Source: Burkholderia pyrrocinia
Lineage (GTDB): Bacteria; Pseudomonadota; Gammaproteobacteria; Burkholderiales; Burkholderiaceae
Direction of reading: 5' to 3'
Length of the DNA: 64,000 nt
Assembly: GCF_001028665.1 (NCBI RefSeq)
Contig: NZ_CP011504.1
Coordinates: 2,108,001 to 2,172,000 of the forward strand
Shown here one piece after another: positions 53,181 to 61,568 of the stretch. The notes beneath the pieces are model-generated. The model saw only the letters and a program-made list of their open reading frames with translations. It did not search any database and was not told the origin of the DNA. The translations under genes were made by a program, and so were the position numbers. Every line of letters begins with the position of its first letter. The stretch's first letter is position 1.

Positions 53181-54389
53181 ATGACGATCGGACGACGACT
53201 GGCCGCCGCCGCGGCTACGCTGGGTTGCATGCACGCGCACGCGCAGACCTCGGGCAGCGTGACGCTGTACGGCACCGTGGACACCGGCATCATCTACTCG
53301 ACGAACCAGCAGTTCACGCGTGCCGACGGCAGCACGGGCGGCGGCCATGCGTGGCAGATGGGCGGCGGCAACCTCGTGCCATCCCGCTTCGGGTTCCAGG
53401 GCGCCGAGCCGCTAGGCGGCGGGCTCGACGCGGTGTTCACGCTCGAGCAGCAGTTCCTGTCCGCGAACGGGCAGGCGCTGCAGGGCGGCACCGCATTCAG
53501 CCGGCAGGCGTGGGTCGGGCTGCGCCAGGACGGGATCGGCACGCTCGGCCTCGGCCGCCAATACGATTCGTACACCGACATGCTCGGCGCGTATGTGTCG
53601 AGCAACAACTGGGCGACGCCGTACGGCTCGCATCTCGGCGACGTCGACAACCTGAACGCCGCGTTCAACTTCAACAACGCGGTGAAGTTCACCAGCGCCG
53701 ATTTCAACGGCCTCACGTTCGGCGGCACGTTCAGCTTCGGCGGGCAGGCCGGCGACTTTTCCGCGAAGCGCGGTTATGCGGTGGCCGCGACGTACGCGCG
53801 CGCGCCGGTGGCGTTCTCGGTCGGCTATCTTGACCTGCACCAGCCGCTCGACGCGGCGCTCGGCGGCGCGAGCGGCTATATCGGCGATTTCGCGTGCAGC
53901 AACCCGGGCGCGATGTACTGCCTGCTGCAGGACGCCGGCTCGATGCGCGCGTTCGGCGCGGGCGGCTCGGTGACGCTCGGCGCGGCGACGGTCGCGCTCA
54001 CGTACACGCATACGCACCTCGGCGACAGCCGCTATTTCTCGACCACCGCGCAGCCGCGCACGCAGGCGTTCACGTTCGACATCGGCGAGCTGAACGTCAC
54101 GTACATGTTCACGCCCGCGCTGCAGGGCGGCGTCGCGTACATCTTCAACGCCGCACATACCGACGGGCGCGGCACGACGCGTTTCCACCAGGTGAACGTC
54201 GGCACGAACTACAGCCTGTCGAAGCGCACGGCGCTGTATGCGGTCGCGATCGGCCAGATCGCGAGCGGCACGGGGCTCGGGACCGACGCGAACGGCAGCG
54301 CGGTGAACTACGCGCAGATTCCGGTGCTCGCGAACAGCAACTCGAGCCGGCAACTGGCGGTGATGGCCGGGATCCGCGTGAACTTCTGA
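53181..54389 (+). CDS. Gram-negative porin (16-strand type)
   Basis: 402 residues. Signal peptide MTIGRRLAAAAATLGCMHAH ending AHA-Q. Mature protein begins QTSGSVTLYGTVDTGI, the classic first strand of Burkholderia porins, with PSRFGFQGAEPLGGGLDAVF and GRQYDSYTDMLG (loop-3 region) and a final MAGIRVNF ending in Phe. Probably a trimeric outer-membrane channel. The activator box upstream links it to the amine genes, so it may admit the substrate or a related one. Confidence 0.94.
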   Translation: MTIGRRLAAAAATLGCMHAHAQTSGSVTLYGTVDTGIIYSTNQQFTRADGSTGGGHAWQMGGGNLVPSRFGFQGAEPLGGGLDAVFTLEQQFLSANGQALQGGTAFSRQAWVGLRQDGIGTLGLGRQYDSYTDMLGAYVSSNNWATPYGSHLGDVDNLNAAFNFNNAVKFTSADFNGLTFGGTFSFGGQAGDFSAKRGYAVAATYARAPVAFSVGYLDLHQPLDAALGGASGYIGDFACSNPGAMYCLLQDAGSMRAFGAGGSVTLGAATVALTYTHTHLGDSRYFSTTAQPRTQAFTFDIGELNVTYMFTPALQGGVAYIFNAAHTDGRGTTRFHQVNVGTNYSLSKRTALYAVAIGQIASGTGLGTDANGSAVNYAQIPVLANSNSSRQLAVMAGIRVNF

Positions 54390-54392
54390 CCC

Positions 54393-54432
54393 GGCCGGGA
54401 AGGTCTGGCCGGGAAGGTCCGGCCGGGAAGGC
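54393..54432. repeat. 14-bp direct repeat after the porin gene
   Basis: GGCCGGGAAGGTCT (54393-54406), GGCCGGGAAGGTCC (54407-54420) and a partial third GGCCGGGAAGGCGG. No terminator with a T-run was found in this stretch. Confidence 0.85.
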
Positions 54433-54560
54433 GGCGCCGGGGCGGTCAGGCGGGCGGGGCGGCAGGGCACGGCGGCTGTCTCTTCCGTCGCGTGCCATAA
54501 ATTCTTAACGATCGGCGTGAACAATGGCGTTCGCTTCAGGCGGCCGGAAGCGTCACTCGT

Positions 54561-54578
54561 GTTGCACACGTGTGCAAC
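54561..54578. promoter_or_regulatory. perfect 18-bp palindrome, LacI-type operator candidate
   Basis: GTTGCACACGTGTGCAAC reads identically on both strands, with a central CG as in LacI/GalR operators. It lies 40 bp upstream of the sugar-binding-protein start, a repressing position. The LacI gene 3 kb downstream is the natural candidate regulator. Confidence 0.8.
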
Positions 54579-54618
54579 GCCTGGCCGTCCCGCCACCACG
54601 CCGAACGAGAGAGACCTC

Positions 54619-55857
54619 ATGACCTTGCTGAGCCGCCTGCGCGCGCTGTCCGCCGCCCTTGCGCTGTCCTTCGCCGCCACGCACGCCGTTGCCGCGGATC
54701 TCGTCATCGCAGGCCGCGACGACATCTACGGCAAGGGGCTGGCCGACGCCGTCGCCGGCTTCAACAAACTGCACCCGGGCACCGAGATCGAACTGCTCAA
54801 GCTGCCGAACGCGAACCTGTACCAGAAGCTCAAGCTGTCGATGCGCGAAGGCACCGGTGCGTACGACCTCGTGATGATGGACGACACGTGGGCGCCCGAA
54901 TTCATCGGCAACGGCTGGCTGAAGCCGCTGCCGGCGTCGCTTGCGGACGCCGATCTCGTGCCGTCCGCCGTCGCACTCGGCCGCAACGCGGCCGGCGCGC
55001 TGTATGCGCTGCCGATCGTCGGCAACGTCGAGATGTTCGCGTACCGCAAGGACCTGCTCGCGAAATACAAGCTGCAGCCGCCGCGCAACTGGGACGACGT
55101 GCTGAAGATCGCGCAGACCGTCGGCGGCGCGGACAAGAGCGTGTCGGGCGTGGTGTTTCGCGGCACGAAGGGCAACCCGGTCGTGACGGGCTTCCTGCCG
55201 ATCCTGTGGGCGTACGGCGGCGACGTGTTCGACCATGCCGGCAACGTGACGATCGATTCGCGCGAGGCGCAGGCCGCACTGAAGACGTTCCTCGCGCTGA
55301 AGGCGTCCGCGCCGAAGGACGTCGACGTGTACGGCGCGGCGGAAGTGCGCGATGCGCTGCAGCGCGGCACGGCTGCGCAGTCGATCGAAGTGTGGCCCGC
55401 GTGGGTGCCGGCGCTCGACGATCCGAAGCAGTCGCGCGTGGTCGGGCAGATCGCGCTGCAGCCGCCGCCCGGGCAGACCGCCGGCCCGGCGCCGATGCTC
55501 GGCATCTGGCAGATGGGCATTCCGAAGGACGCGCCGCACGCGAAGCTCGCGCAGGACTTCCTGGCGTACCTGAGCTCGCGCGACACGCAGACGCGCCTCG
55601 CCGGAATCGGCATTCCGCCGACCCGCCGCAGCGTGTTCGCCGATCCGGCGCTGGTGCGCCAGTATCGCTGGTATCCCGATCAGTTGAAGGCGCTCGAGGC
55701 CGGCCGTGCGCGGCCGCGCGTGAAGGACTGGCAGCAGGTCGAGAGCATTCTCGGCGACCAGCTCCAGCTCGCGCTGACCGGGCAGTCGGCGCCCGATGCC
55801 GCGCTGCGCCAGGCGCAGCAGAAGATCGCGCAGGCGATGGCTGCGGCCGGCAAGTGA
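54619..55857 (+). CDS. CUT1-type sugar ABC transporter substrate-binding protein
   Basis: 412 residues. Signal peptide MTLLSRLRALSAALALSFAA ending AVA-A near residue 26. SBP_bac_1 family: FNKLHPGTEIELLKLPNANL, DLVMMDDTWAPEFIGNGWLK and SIEVWPAWVPALDD patterns as in UgpB/MalE relatives. Start 54619 follows GAGAGAGAC. First gene of the importer; the ligand is unknown. GACs and polyols, or glycerophosphodiesters, are possible since a PLC-like protein is encoded nearby. Confidence 0.92.
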   Translation: MTLLSRLRALSAALALSFAATHAVAADLVIAGRDDIYGKGLADAVAGFNKLHPGTEIELLKLPNANLYQKLKLSMREGTGAYDLVMMDDTWAPEFIGNGWLKPLPASLADADLVPSAVALGRNAAGALYALPIVGNVEMFAYRKDLLAKYKLQPPRNWDDVLKIAQTVGGADKSVSGVVFRGTKGNPVVTGFLPILWAYGGDVFDHAGNVTIDSREAQAALKTFLALKASAPKDVDVYGAAEVRDALQRGTAAQSIEVWPAWVPALDDPKQSRVVGQIALQPPPGQTAGPAPMLGIWQMGIPKDAPHAKLAQDFLAYLSSRDTQTRLAGIGIPPTRRSVFADPALVRQYRWYPDQLKALEAGRARPRVKDWQQVESILGDQLQLALTGQSAPDAALRQAQQKIAQAMAAAGK

Positions 55858-55891
55858 CGGCCCGCTTCGATACATCGCCCGGACACCGCGC

Positions 55892-56761
55892 ATGAAAACC
55901 TTCGGCCGCAGCCTGCCGTTCGTCGCGCTGCTCGGTCCGGCGCTGCTGGTGCTCGCCGCGCTCGCGCTGTATCCGGTCGCGCAGGTGCTGATCGATTCGT
56001 TCTGCCGGGTCGACTACGCGGCCGGCCGCCGTGCGTTCGCGGGGCTCGCGAACTATCGCGCGGTGCTCGGCGACGACGCGTTCACGGCCGGCTTCGGCAA
56101 CACGCTGCGCTTCACGATCGTGGCGTCGCTCGCCGAGGTCGCGCTCGGTTTCGGCCTCGCGCTGCTGTTCGTGCGCGCGTTTCCGGGGCGGCGCATCGCG
56201 CTGCCGCTCGCGATCCTGCCGATGATGCTGTCCACGCTCGTGTGCTCGGCGATCTGGCGCAACTGGCTCAACTTCGACGGCTTCCTGAACGCGCTGCTCG
56301 CGGCGTTCGGCATCGAAGGCGTGCGCTGGTTGTCCGATCCGCATCTCGCGCTGTGGTCGCTCGCGCTCGTCGACATATGGCAGTGGACGCCGATGGCGTT
56401 CCTGATCGTGCTGGCCGGGCTGCAGTCGATTCCCGGCGAACTGTACGAAGCCGCGCGCACCGACGGCGCGAGCGAGTGGCAGTGCCTGCGCGACATCACG
56501 CTGCCGCTCGCGGCGCCGCAGATCGGTCTCGCGCTGCTGCTGCGCTCGATCGACACGTTCAAGCTGTTCGACAAGGTCTATGCGCTGACGGGCGGCGGCC
56601 CCGGCAACGCGACGCAGACGCTGTCGACCTATATCTACGACACGGGCTTCCGCTTCTTCAACGTCGGGCCGGCGAGTGCCGCGTCGGTGCTGATGCTCGC
56701 GGCGTCCGCGGTGCTGGTTTCGGGGTATGTATGGCAAACGGTTCGCAAGCGGCGCGCATGA
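55892..56761 (+). CDS. CUT1 ABC transporter permease (UgpA/MalF type)
   Basis: 289 residues, six hydrophobic helices. The EAA loop reads ELYEAARTDGASEWQCLRDI, the ATPase contact of CUT1 permeases. Helix pattern after the N-terminus ALLGPALLVLAALALYPVAQ fits UgpA/AraP-like permeases. Ends overlapping the next start (ATGA). Confidence 0.93.
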   Translation: MKTFGRSLPFVALLGPALLVLAALALYPVAQVLIDSFCRVDYAAGRRAFAGLANYRAVLGDDAFTAGFGNTLRFTIVASLAEVALGFGLALLFVRAFPGRRIALPLAILPMMLSTLVCSAIWRNWLNFDGFLNALLAAFGIEGVRWLSDPHLALWSLALVDIWQWTPMAFLIVLAGLQSIPGELYEAARTDGASEWQCLRDITLPLAAPQIGLALLLRSIDTFKLFDKVYALTGGGPGNATQTLSTYIYDTGFRFFNVGPASAASVLMLAASAVLVSGYVWQTVRKRRA

Positions 56762-57618
56762 CGGCGCGCCCTGCAGGCATCACGCACGCGCGAACGGGCG
56801 CCGCATTCGGTCGCGCGATGCCGTGGGCGCTGCGCGTCGCCGCGCTCGCGCTGTTGCTGCTGCCGTGCCTGTGGATGGCCGGCGCGGCTTTCATGCCGAC
56901 GCTCGAACGCCTCGATCATCCGTTGCGGATCTGGCCGGCCGCGCCGACCTTCGAGCATTTTGCGTCGGTGTGGTCCAACGGCATCGGCGCGCCGCTCTTC
57001 AATTCGCTGCTGGTCGGATTCGGCACGACGCTGCTGGCGCTGGCGCTCGCGTTTCCGGCCGCGTATGCGCTCGTGCGGCTGCGGTTCCCGGCGCGGCTCG
57101 ACCTGCTGTTCCTGGTGCTCGTGCTGGCGTTGAAGCTGATGCCGCCGATCACGATCGCGGTGCCGTTGTTCGCGCTCGCGAAGCGGCTGCACCTGCTCGA
57201 TTCGACGCTCGGCCTGATGCTCGCGTATCAAATCTATGCGTTGCCGATGGCGATCTGGATGCTGCTCGCGTTCGTGCGCGACGTGCCAGTCGAATACGAG
57301 GAGGCGGCCTGCATCGACGGCGCGGGACTCGCGCGGCGACTCGTGCAGATCGTGCTGCCGCTGTGCGCGCCGGGGCTGATCGCGACCGCGATCTTCGTGT
57401 TCATCGCCGCATGGAACGAGTTCCTGATCGCGCTGCTGTTCGTGTCGACGCCGAGCCGCTTCACGCTGCCGCTCGCGATCGCCGGCTATGTGACGGAGAA
57501 CGGGATCGATTGGGGCGACCTGATGAGCGCAGGCTTGATGGCGTCGCTGCCCACGCTGGCCGTGGCCGGTTATGTGCAGCGCTACCTGTTGCGGGGGTTC
57601 GCGGGCGGGTTGAAGTGA
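56758..57618 (+). CDS. CUT1 ABC transporter permease (UgpE/MalG type)
   Basis: 286 residues, six helices. EAA loop VEYEEAACIDGAGLARRLVQ. N-terminal extension of about 25 residues before the first helix (WALRVAALALLLLPCLWMAG). It is coupled to the first permease by a 4-bp overlap. No ATP-binding subunit gene follows; the next gene is LacI on the other strand. Confidence 0.93.
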   Translation: MTARPAGITHARTGAAFGRAMPWALRVAALALLLLPCLWMAGAAFMPTLERLDHPLRIWPAAPTFEHFASVWSNGIGAPLFNSLLVGFGTTLLALALAFPAAYALVRLRFPARLDLLFLVLVLALKLMPPITIAVPLFALAKRLHLLDSTLGLMLAYQIYALPMAIWMLLAFVRDVPVEYEEAACIDGAGLARRLVQIVLPLCAPGLIATAIFVFIAAWNEFLIALLFVSTPSRFTLPLAIAGYVTENGIDWGDLMSAGLMASLPTLAVAGYVQRYLLRGFAGGLK

Positions 57619-57650
57619 CGCGCGGCAATGCCGCGCCCGATTTCACCGTG

Positions 57651-58673
57651 TCATGCGCAGCTATGCCGCACCACCTGCGTGACCGGCACGACGCGCGTGC
57701 GCGACGGGCCGTCGAACGTCTGCATCCGGTCGGCGAGCAGGTCGATCGCCGCGCGCGCGAGGCCGCGCGTGTCCTGCCGGAGCGTCGTCAGCCGATAGGC
57801 GTCGTATTCGGCGGCCGGGATGTCGTCGAAGCCGATCACGCGCAGGTCGTCCGGCACGCGCAAGCCGAATTCGCTGCGCGCGACGTCGATCACGCCGAGC
57901 GCGAGCAGGTCGGACGAACAGAACACGCCGTCGGGCCGCTCGCCGGCCGCGAACAGTTGCCGCGCGGCGTCGATCCCGCATGCATGGGTGTCGGATGGCG
58001 TGTCGAGCACCCGCGCGAGCGTCGCGTCGAATGCGTCGCCGTGCCCGATCGCCTGCTCGAACGCGGCGGCGCGCGACTGCGCGCTGTAGCTCGCACCGCG
58101 CGGCCCGACGAACGCGAGCCGGCGCGCGCCGGCCCGCACGAGCCGCTGCGCCGCATGGACGGCGCCCGCCGCGTTGTCGCTGACGACGACATCCGCGCCC
58201 GGCAGGTTCGCGTCGCGGTTGATCATCACGACGGGGATCCGGTGTTCGAGATACTGCTGCGCCACCGACAGCGGCGGCGACGCGGACGTCATCACGAGGC
58301 CTGCGATCCGGTAGCTGAGCAGTTGCTCGAGCGATTGCCGGACCTGGCGCGGGTCTTCCGCATTGGTCACGAGCGGCGTGAGCGCGCGCTGCCCGAGCGC
58401 GGCCATCAGGTCCGTCAGCAGCCGCGCGCGAAACGGATTCTCGAAGCCGGCCGTCACGACGCCGATCATGCTGCTGCGCTGCGTGATCATGTCGCGCGCG
58501 ATCAGGTTGACCTGGTAGCCGAGCGCACGCGCGGCGACCATCACGCGTTCGCGCGTTTGCGGCGCGATGCTCGCCGTCGGCGAGAACGCGCGCGACACCG
58601 CGGAGCGCGATACACCGGCCCGCGCCGCGACATCCGACGCCGTCACCCACGGTTTTCTTTCCTTGTCATTCAT
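57651..58673 (-). CDS. LacI-family transcriptional regulator
   Basis: 340 residues. N-terminal helix-turn-helix TASDVAARAGVSRSAVSRAF with the hinge helix region RERVMVAARALGYQVNLIAR, then the periplasmic-binding-like core (SSMIGVVTAGFENPFRARLL, VIGFDDIPAAEYDAYRLTTL). Residue Arg-Ala in the recognition helix differs from LacI but fits GalR-like. A GTG near 58646 is an alternative start that would leave room for a divergent promoter. The 18-bp operator before the importer operon is its likely target. Confidence 0.92.
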   Translation of the reverse strand: MNDKERKPWVTASDVAARAGVSRSAVSRAFSPTASIAPQTRERVMVAARALGYQVNLIARDMITQRSSMIGVVTAGFENPFRARLLTDLMAALGQRALTPLVTNAEDPRQVRQSLEQLLSYRIAGLVMTSASPPLSVAQQYLEHRIPVVMINRDANLPGADVVVSDNAAGAVHAAQRLVRAGARRLAFVGPRGASYSAQSRAAAFEQAIGHGDAFDATLARVLDTPSDTHACGIDAARQLFAAGERPDGVFCSSDLLALGVIDVARSEFGLRVPDDLRVIGFDDIPAAEYDAYRLTTLRQDTRGLARAAIDLLADRMQTFDGPSRTRVVPVTQVVRHSCA

Positions 58674-58679
58674 CGATTC

Positions 58680-59600
58680 ATGATCCCTTCGAGCCACGAA
58701 ACGTGCATGCCGCTCGCCGACTGGATGTCGGCGCTCGACGATGCGCGGCTGCTGCATACGCTGACCCTACCGGGCAGCCATGACACCTGTGCGTATACGG
58801 TCGACGATCGGCTCGTGCGCACGCAGCGTGCACCGCTCGACGCGCAGCTCGCGCACGGTGTGCGGCTGCTCGACATCCGTTGCCGGCACGTGCGCGATGC
58901 GTTCGACATCCATCACGGCGGCATCGCGCTCGGCATGACGTTCGACGATGTGCTGGCAACCTGTACGCGTTTTCTCGATGCGCATCCGCGCGAATGCATC
59001 GTGATGTCGGTGAAGGACGAATGGCCGGCGCACGCGTGCACGCGCAGTTTCGATGCGACGTTCGACGCGCATCGTGCGCGGCACCCGCGGCTGCGCTGGC
59101 ATGCCGGTGGCACGCTGCCCGCGCTCGGCGACGTGCGCGGCGCGGTCGTGCTGCTGCGGCGCTTTCGCAGCGGCCGGCCGCTCGGCATCGACCTGACCGC
59201 GTGGCCCGACAATGCGACGTTCACGATCGATCATCCCGACGGCGCGTTCGTGATCCAGGACGAATACCGCGTGCCCATCGCCGCGTCGATCGGCTGGAAG
59301 TGGCGCGCGATCGACACGCTGCTGACGCATCTGCCGTCGCCGGAAAGCGGCCGCTGGGCAATCAATTTCTGCAGCGGGACCGGGATGGGCGCGAATCCGT
59401 CGACGGTCGCGCATGGCGACGGCCGGGTGCAGGGCATTCATGCGCGGCTGGCCGAACGATTGCGCGAGCAGCGCGGCCCGTGCGGCGCGATGCTGCTCGA
59501 TTTCTGCGACGACGACGATTGGGCGTTGGTGCGCGCGCTGATCGAGTGCAACGACCATGCGCCGGCGCGGGGCGTCTGGCGCAAGGCGTTTCGCTGTTAG
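58680..59600 (+). CDS. PI-PLC X-domain phosphodiesterase-like protein
   Basis: 306 residues from ATG 58680; ATG 58707 (MPLADWMSALDD) is an equally possible start. PI-PLC-type core: first catalytic His in TLPGSHDTCAY, LLDIRCRHVRD, IHHGGIALGMTFDDVL, and VVLLRRF with conserved Arg. No signal peptide or membrane segment, so it may be cytosolic or released. Such proteins hydrolyse phosphoinositides or other phosphodiesters; bacterial examples are few. The divergent start lies only 6 bp from the LacI start. Convergent with the next gene, overlapping by 4 bp. Confidence 0.8.
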   Translation: MIPSSHETCMPLADWMSALDDARLLHTLTLPGSHDTCAYTVDDRLVRTQRAPLDAQLAHGVRLLDIRCRHVRDAFDIHHGGIALGMTFDDVLATCTRFLDAHPRECIVMSVKDEWPAHACTRSFDATFDAHRARHPRLRWHAGGTLPALGDVRGAVVLLRRFRSGRPLGIDLTAWPDNATFTIDHPDGAFVIQDEYRVPIAASIGWKWRAIDTLLTHLPSPESGRWAINFCSGTGMGANPSTVAHGDGRVQGIHARLAERLREQRGPCGAMLLDFCDDDDWALVRALIECNDHAPARGVWRKAFRC

Positions 59601-60553
59601 CGGAGCTTCGCGCTGAAGAACGCGAGCGCTTTGGCGTCGAATGCCTGGTGAAAGGCGACGCGATCGAATTCACCGGCGTCGACGCACACGCGCGGCACCT
59701 TTTGTTTCAATGCGTCGGAGCAGGGTGCGACGAACGCGAAATGTGCGGCATGCCGAACGACGTGGAATTCCGGCCGCTGCGGCAACAGGCCGGCCAGCGC
59801 GGGGAGGGTGGCCGGCTCGACGCCGTCGCCGCCATCCTCCGACGCCCAGAGCTGGATCGGGGCATGAACGTCCTTCACCGTGTCGGCGGTCGGGAATTCG
59901 TCGAGCGGATCGGCCAGCACGTAGGCCTTGATGCGCGGGTCGTGCGTCGGCGGCGGGAGGACAAGTTCGCGGTCGCGAATCTGCCGGCAGATCAGCAAGG
60001 TCGGGTCTGTGCACGCGACCTGCGCATGCACGTAATCCGGATTGCCGCCGGCCAGCACCAGACCGGTATAGCCGCCGCGCGAAAAACCGAAGAAGCCGAT
60101 CCGTGCGGGATCGATTCGAGCGGCGTCGGATGCATTGCCCAGCATGTAGTCGACCAGGCGCTTGATGTCGACGGGGCGTTCGACGAACTCTTGAATGTCG
60201 GCCGCGCGGCTCATGTCGGAGAACGTGTCGCCCGGATGATTGATCGCCGCGACCACGAAGCCCGCGTCGGCGAGCGTTTCCGGGAGATCGTGGTGGTCGA
60301 GGAACGTGCCGCCGTGGCCGTGCGAGATCACGACGAGCGGCAGCTTGTCGCCGGCGGTCGGGCAATCGCGCTTCCCTTTCAGCTCGTAAGGGCCGACTGT
60401 GAATGCCTGCGCGGTGTCCGCGCAGGGCGTCCATACGATGGCCTTCAGTTCGGGGCCGGCGGCGTCGGCCGGGATCCGGACGAACTTGACGCCGGCCGCA
60501 TGCGCGACCGTTGCGGACAGACAGAGCAGGATAGCCGATAGCCAGGTTTTCAT
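59597..60553 (-). CDS. dienelactone-hydrolase-like alpha/beta hydrolase (secreted)
   Basis: 318 residues. Signal peptide MKTWLSAILLCLSATVAHA. The alpha/beta-hydrolase core shows GHGGTF oxyanion pattern, the nucleophile elbow GFSRGGY (Ser), then PLDEFP and VVRHAAHFAFV with the His of the triad. Two Cys pairs (CADT...DC and CTD...IC) suggest periplasmic disulfides. Substrate unknown; family members cleave lactones, esters or platelet-activating-factor-like lipids. Ends 4 bp into the PLC gene end, convergent. Confidence 0.85.
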   Translation of the reverse strand: MKTWLSAILLCLSATVAHAAGVKFVRIPADAAGPELKAIVWTPCADTAQAFTVGPYELKGKRDCPTAGDKLPLVVISHGHGGTFLDHHDLPETLADAGFVVAAINHPGDTFSDMSRAADIQEFVERPVDIKRLVDYMLGNASDAARIDPARIGFFGFSRGGYTGLVLAGGNPDYVHAQVACTDPTLLICRQIRDRELVLPPPTHDPRIKAYVLADPLDEFPTADTVKDVHAPIQLWASEDGGDGVEPATLPALAGLLPQRPEFHVVRHAAHFAFVAPCSDALKQKVPRVCVDAGEFDRVAFHQAFDAKALAFFSAKLR

Positions 60554-60829
60554 TGTGTATGGTTCCCGGAGCAGGGCGTTGGCAGGTCGCCATCACGATG
60601 CGGCGTATCGTGACGAAAATCTGCAGCCGTGTACAGAGGCGCCTTTACCGACCTCGCTCTGCCGTGACCCAATCGCCGATGCATCGGTCAATATCCGCTG
60701 CACGTCACAACGCACATTATTGAGCGCGGTGCAGTGGTGCTGGAACGAGTTCCGTGTCGCGGCACTGCGAGAGTTCTGCCTGCGATCTGATATGTTCGCC
60801 ACACTTCATAACGAATAATCGGGCGACTG

Positions 60830-61114
60830 GTGCGCATGCGCGGAATGATGCGCGGTTGTCTGCAGGCCGAGCAGGCATTGCTCGCGTGGCACGCGGAAGC
60901 GTCGAAGGCCGATTGGAAGGCCCCGCAGCACATCAAGGATCAGTACGCTAGCGCCAGCTTCGTCGGTCGGAATCGTGTGGTCTTCAACATCAAGGGCAAC
61001 GACTTTCGGCTGATCGTTGCGGTGGCCTACCAGATCGGCGTGGTGTACGTGAAGTTTGTCGGCACGCATGCGGAATACGACAAGGTGGATGCAGCAACCG
61101 TAGACATGGAGTAA
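60830..61114 (+). CDS. higB: HigB-type toxin, N-terminus probably altered by frameshift
   Basis: 94 residues from GTG 60830. The segment AEQALLAWHAEASKADWKAP, then FVGRNRVVFNIKGNDFRLIV and VVYVKFVGTHAEYDKVD are the HigB mRNA-interferase fold. The usual first strand (I-T-N-N-R type) is absent in this frame but is encoded in the frame one base away, from 60808 to about 60864 (ITNNRATGAHARNDARLSA). A one-base indel near 60865 would join them. Without that strand the toxin may be inactive. Followed 4 bp later by the antitoxin gene. Confidence 0.78.
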   Translation: MRMRGMMRGCLQAEQALLAWHAEASKADWKAPQHIKDQYASASFVGRNRVVFNIKGNDFRLIVAVAYQIGVVYVKFVGTHAEYDKVDAATVDME

Positions 61115-61118
61115 CGAA

Positions 61119-61481
61119 ATGAACATTCACCCGATCCGAACCGAGGCCGATTACGATGCCGCTTTGAAGGCAGTGTCCGCGCTTGTCGATGCCGATCCGG
61201 CGCCTGGCACGCAGGATGGCGACGAACTGGAGATTCTGGCGATCCTGATCGAGCGCTACGAAAGCGAGCACTTCCCGTTGAAAGCACCGAATCCGATCGA
61301 TGCGATCAAGTTTCGAATGGAGCAGGCAGAGCTGTCGGTTCCTGACATGCAGCCGTACATTGGAAACAGCAATCGCGTGTACGAGGTGCTGGCTGGCCGA
61401 CGGGCACTGAGCCTTGCCATGATCCGCAAGCTGCATGCTGGGTTGCATATCCCTGCAGACGTGCTGATCGGGACTTCGTAA
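61119..61481 (+). CDS. higA: HigA-type antitoxin
   Basis: 120 residues. N-terminal HigA extension IRTEADYDAALKAVSALVDA typical of the toxin-wrapping region, then an XRE helix-turn-helix (LSVPDMQPYIGNSNRVYEVL, then AGRRALSLAMIRKLHAGLHI). It is downstream of the toxin gene, the reverse of most pairs but normal for HigBA. Expected to repress its own promoter. Confidence 0.88.
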   Translation: MNIHPIRTEADYDAALKAVSALVDADPAPGTQDGDELEILAILIERYESEHFPLKAPNPIDAIKFRMEQAELSVPDMQPYIGNSNRVYEVLAGRRALSLAMIRKLHAGLHIPADVLIGTS

Positions 61482-61568
61482 TCGACGCAAGGGTGTCTGG
61501 TCGTGTAGCGCGTTCGCGCCGGAAGCGGTTGCGATTCGCGATATCCGCATTCCAGTGCGCGAGCCGTG

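Noticed and set aside
60554..60829. Possible gene between the hydrolase and the HigB gene
   Set aside because: Only short frames without ribosome sites; the lone useful frame is the lost N-terminus of HigB.
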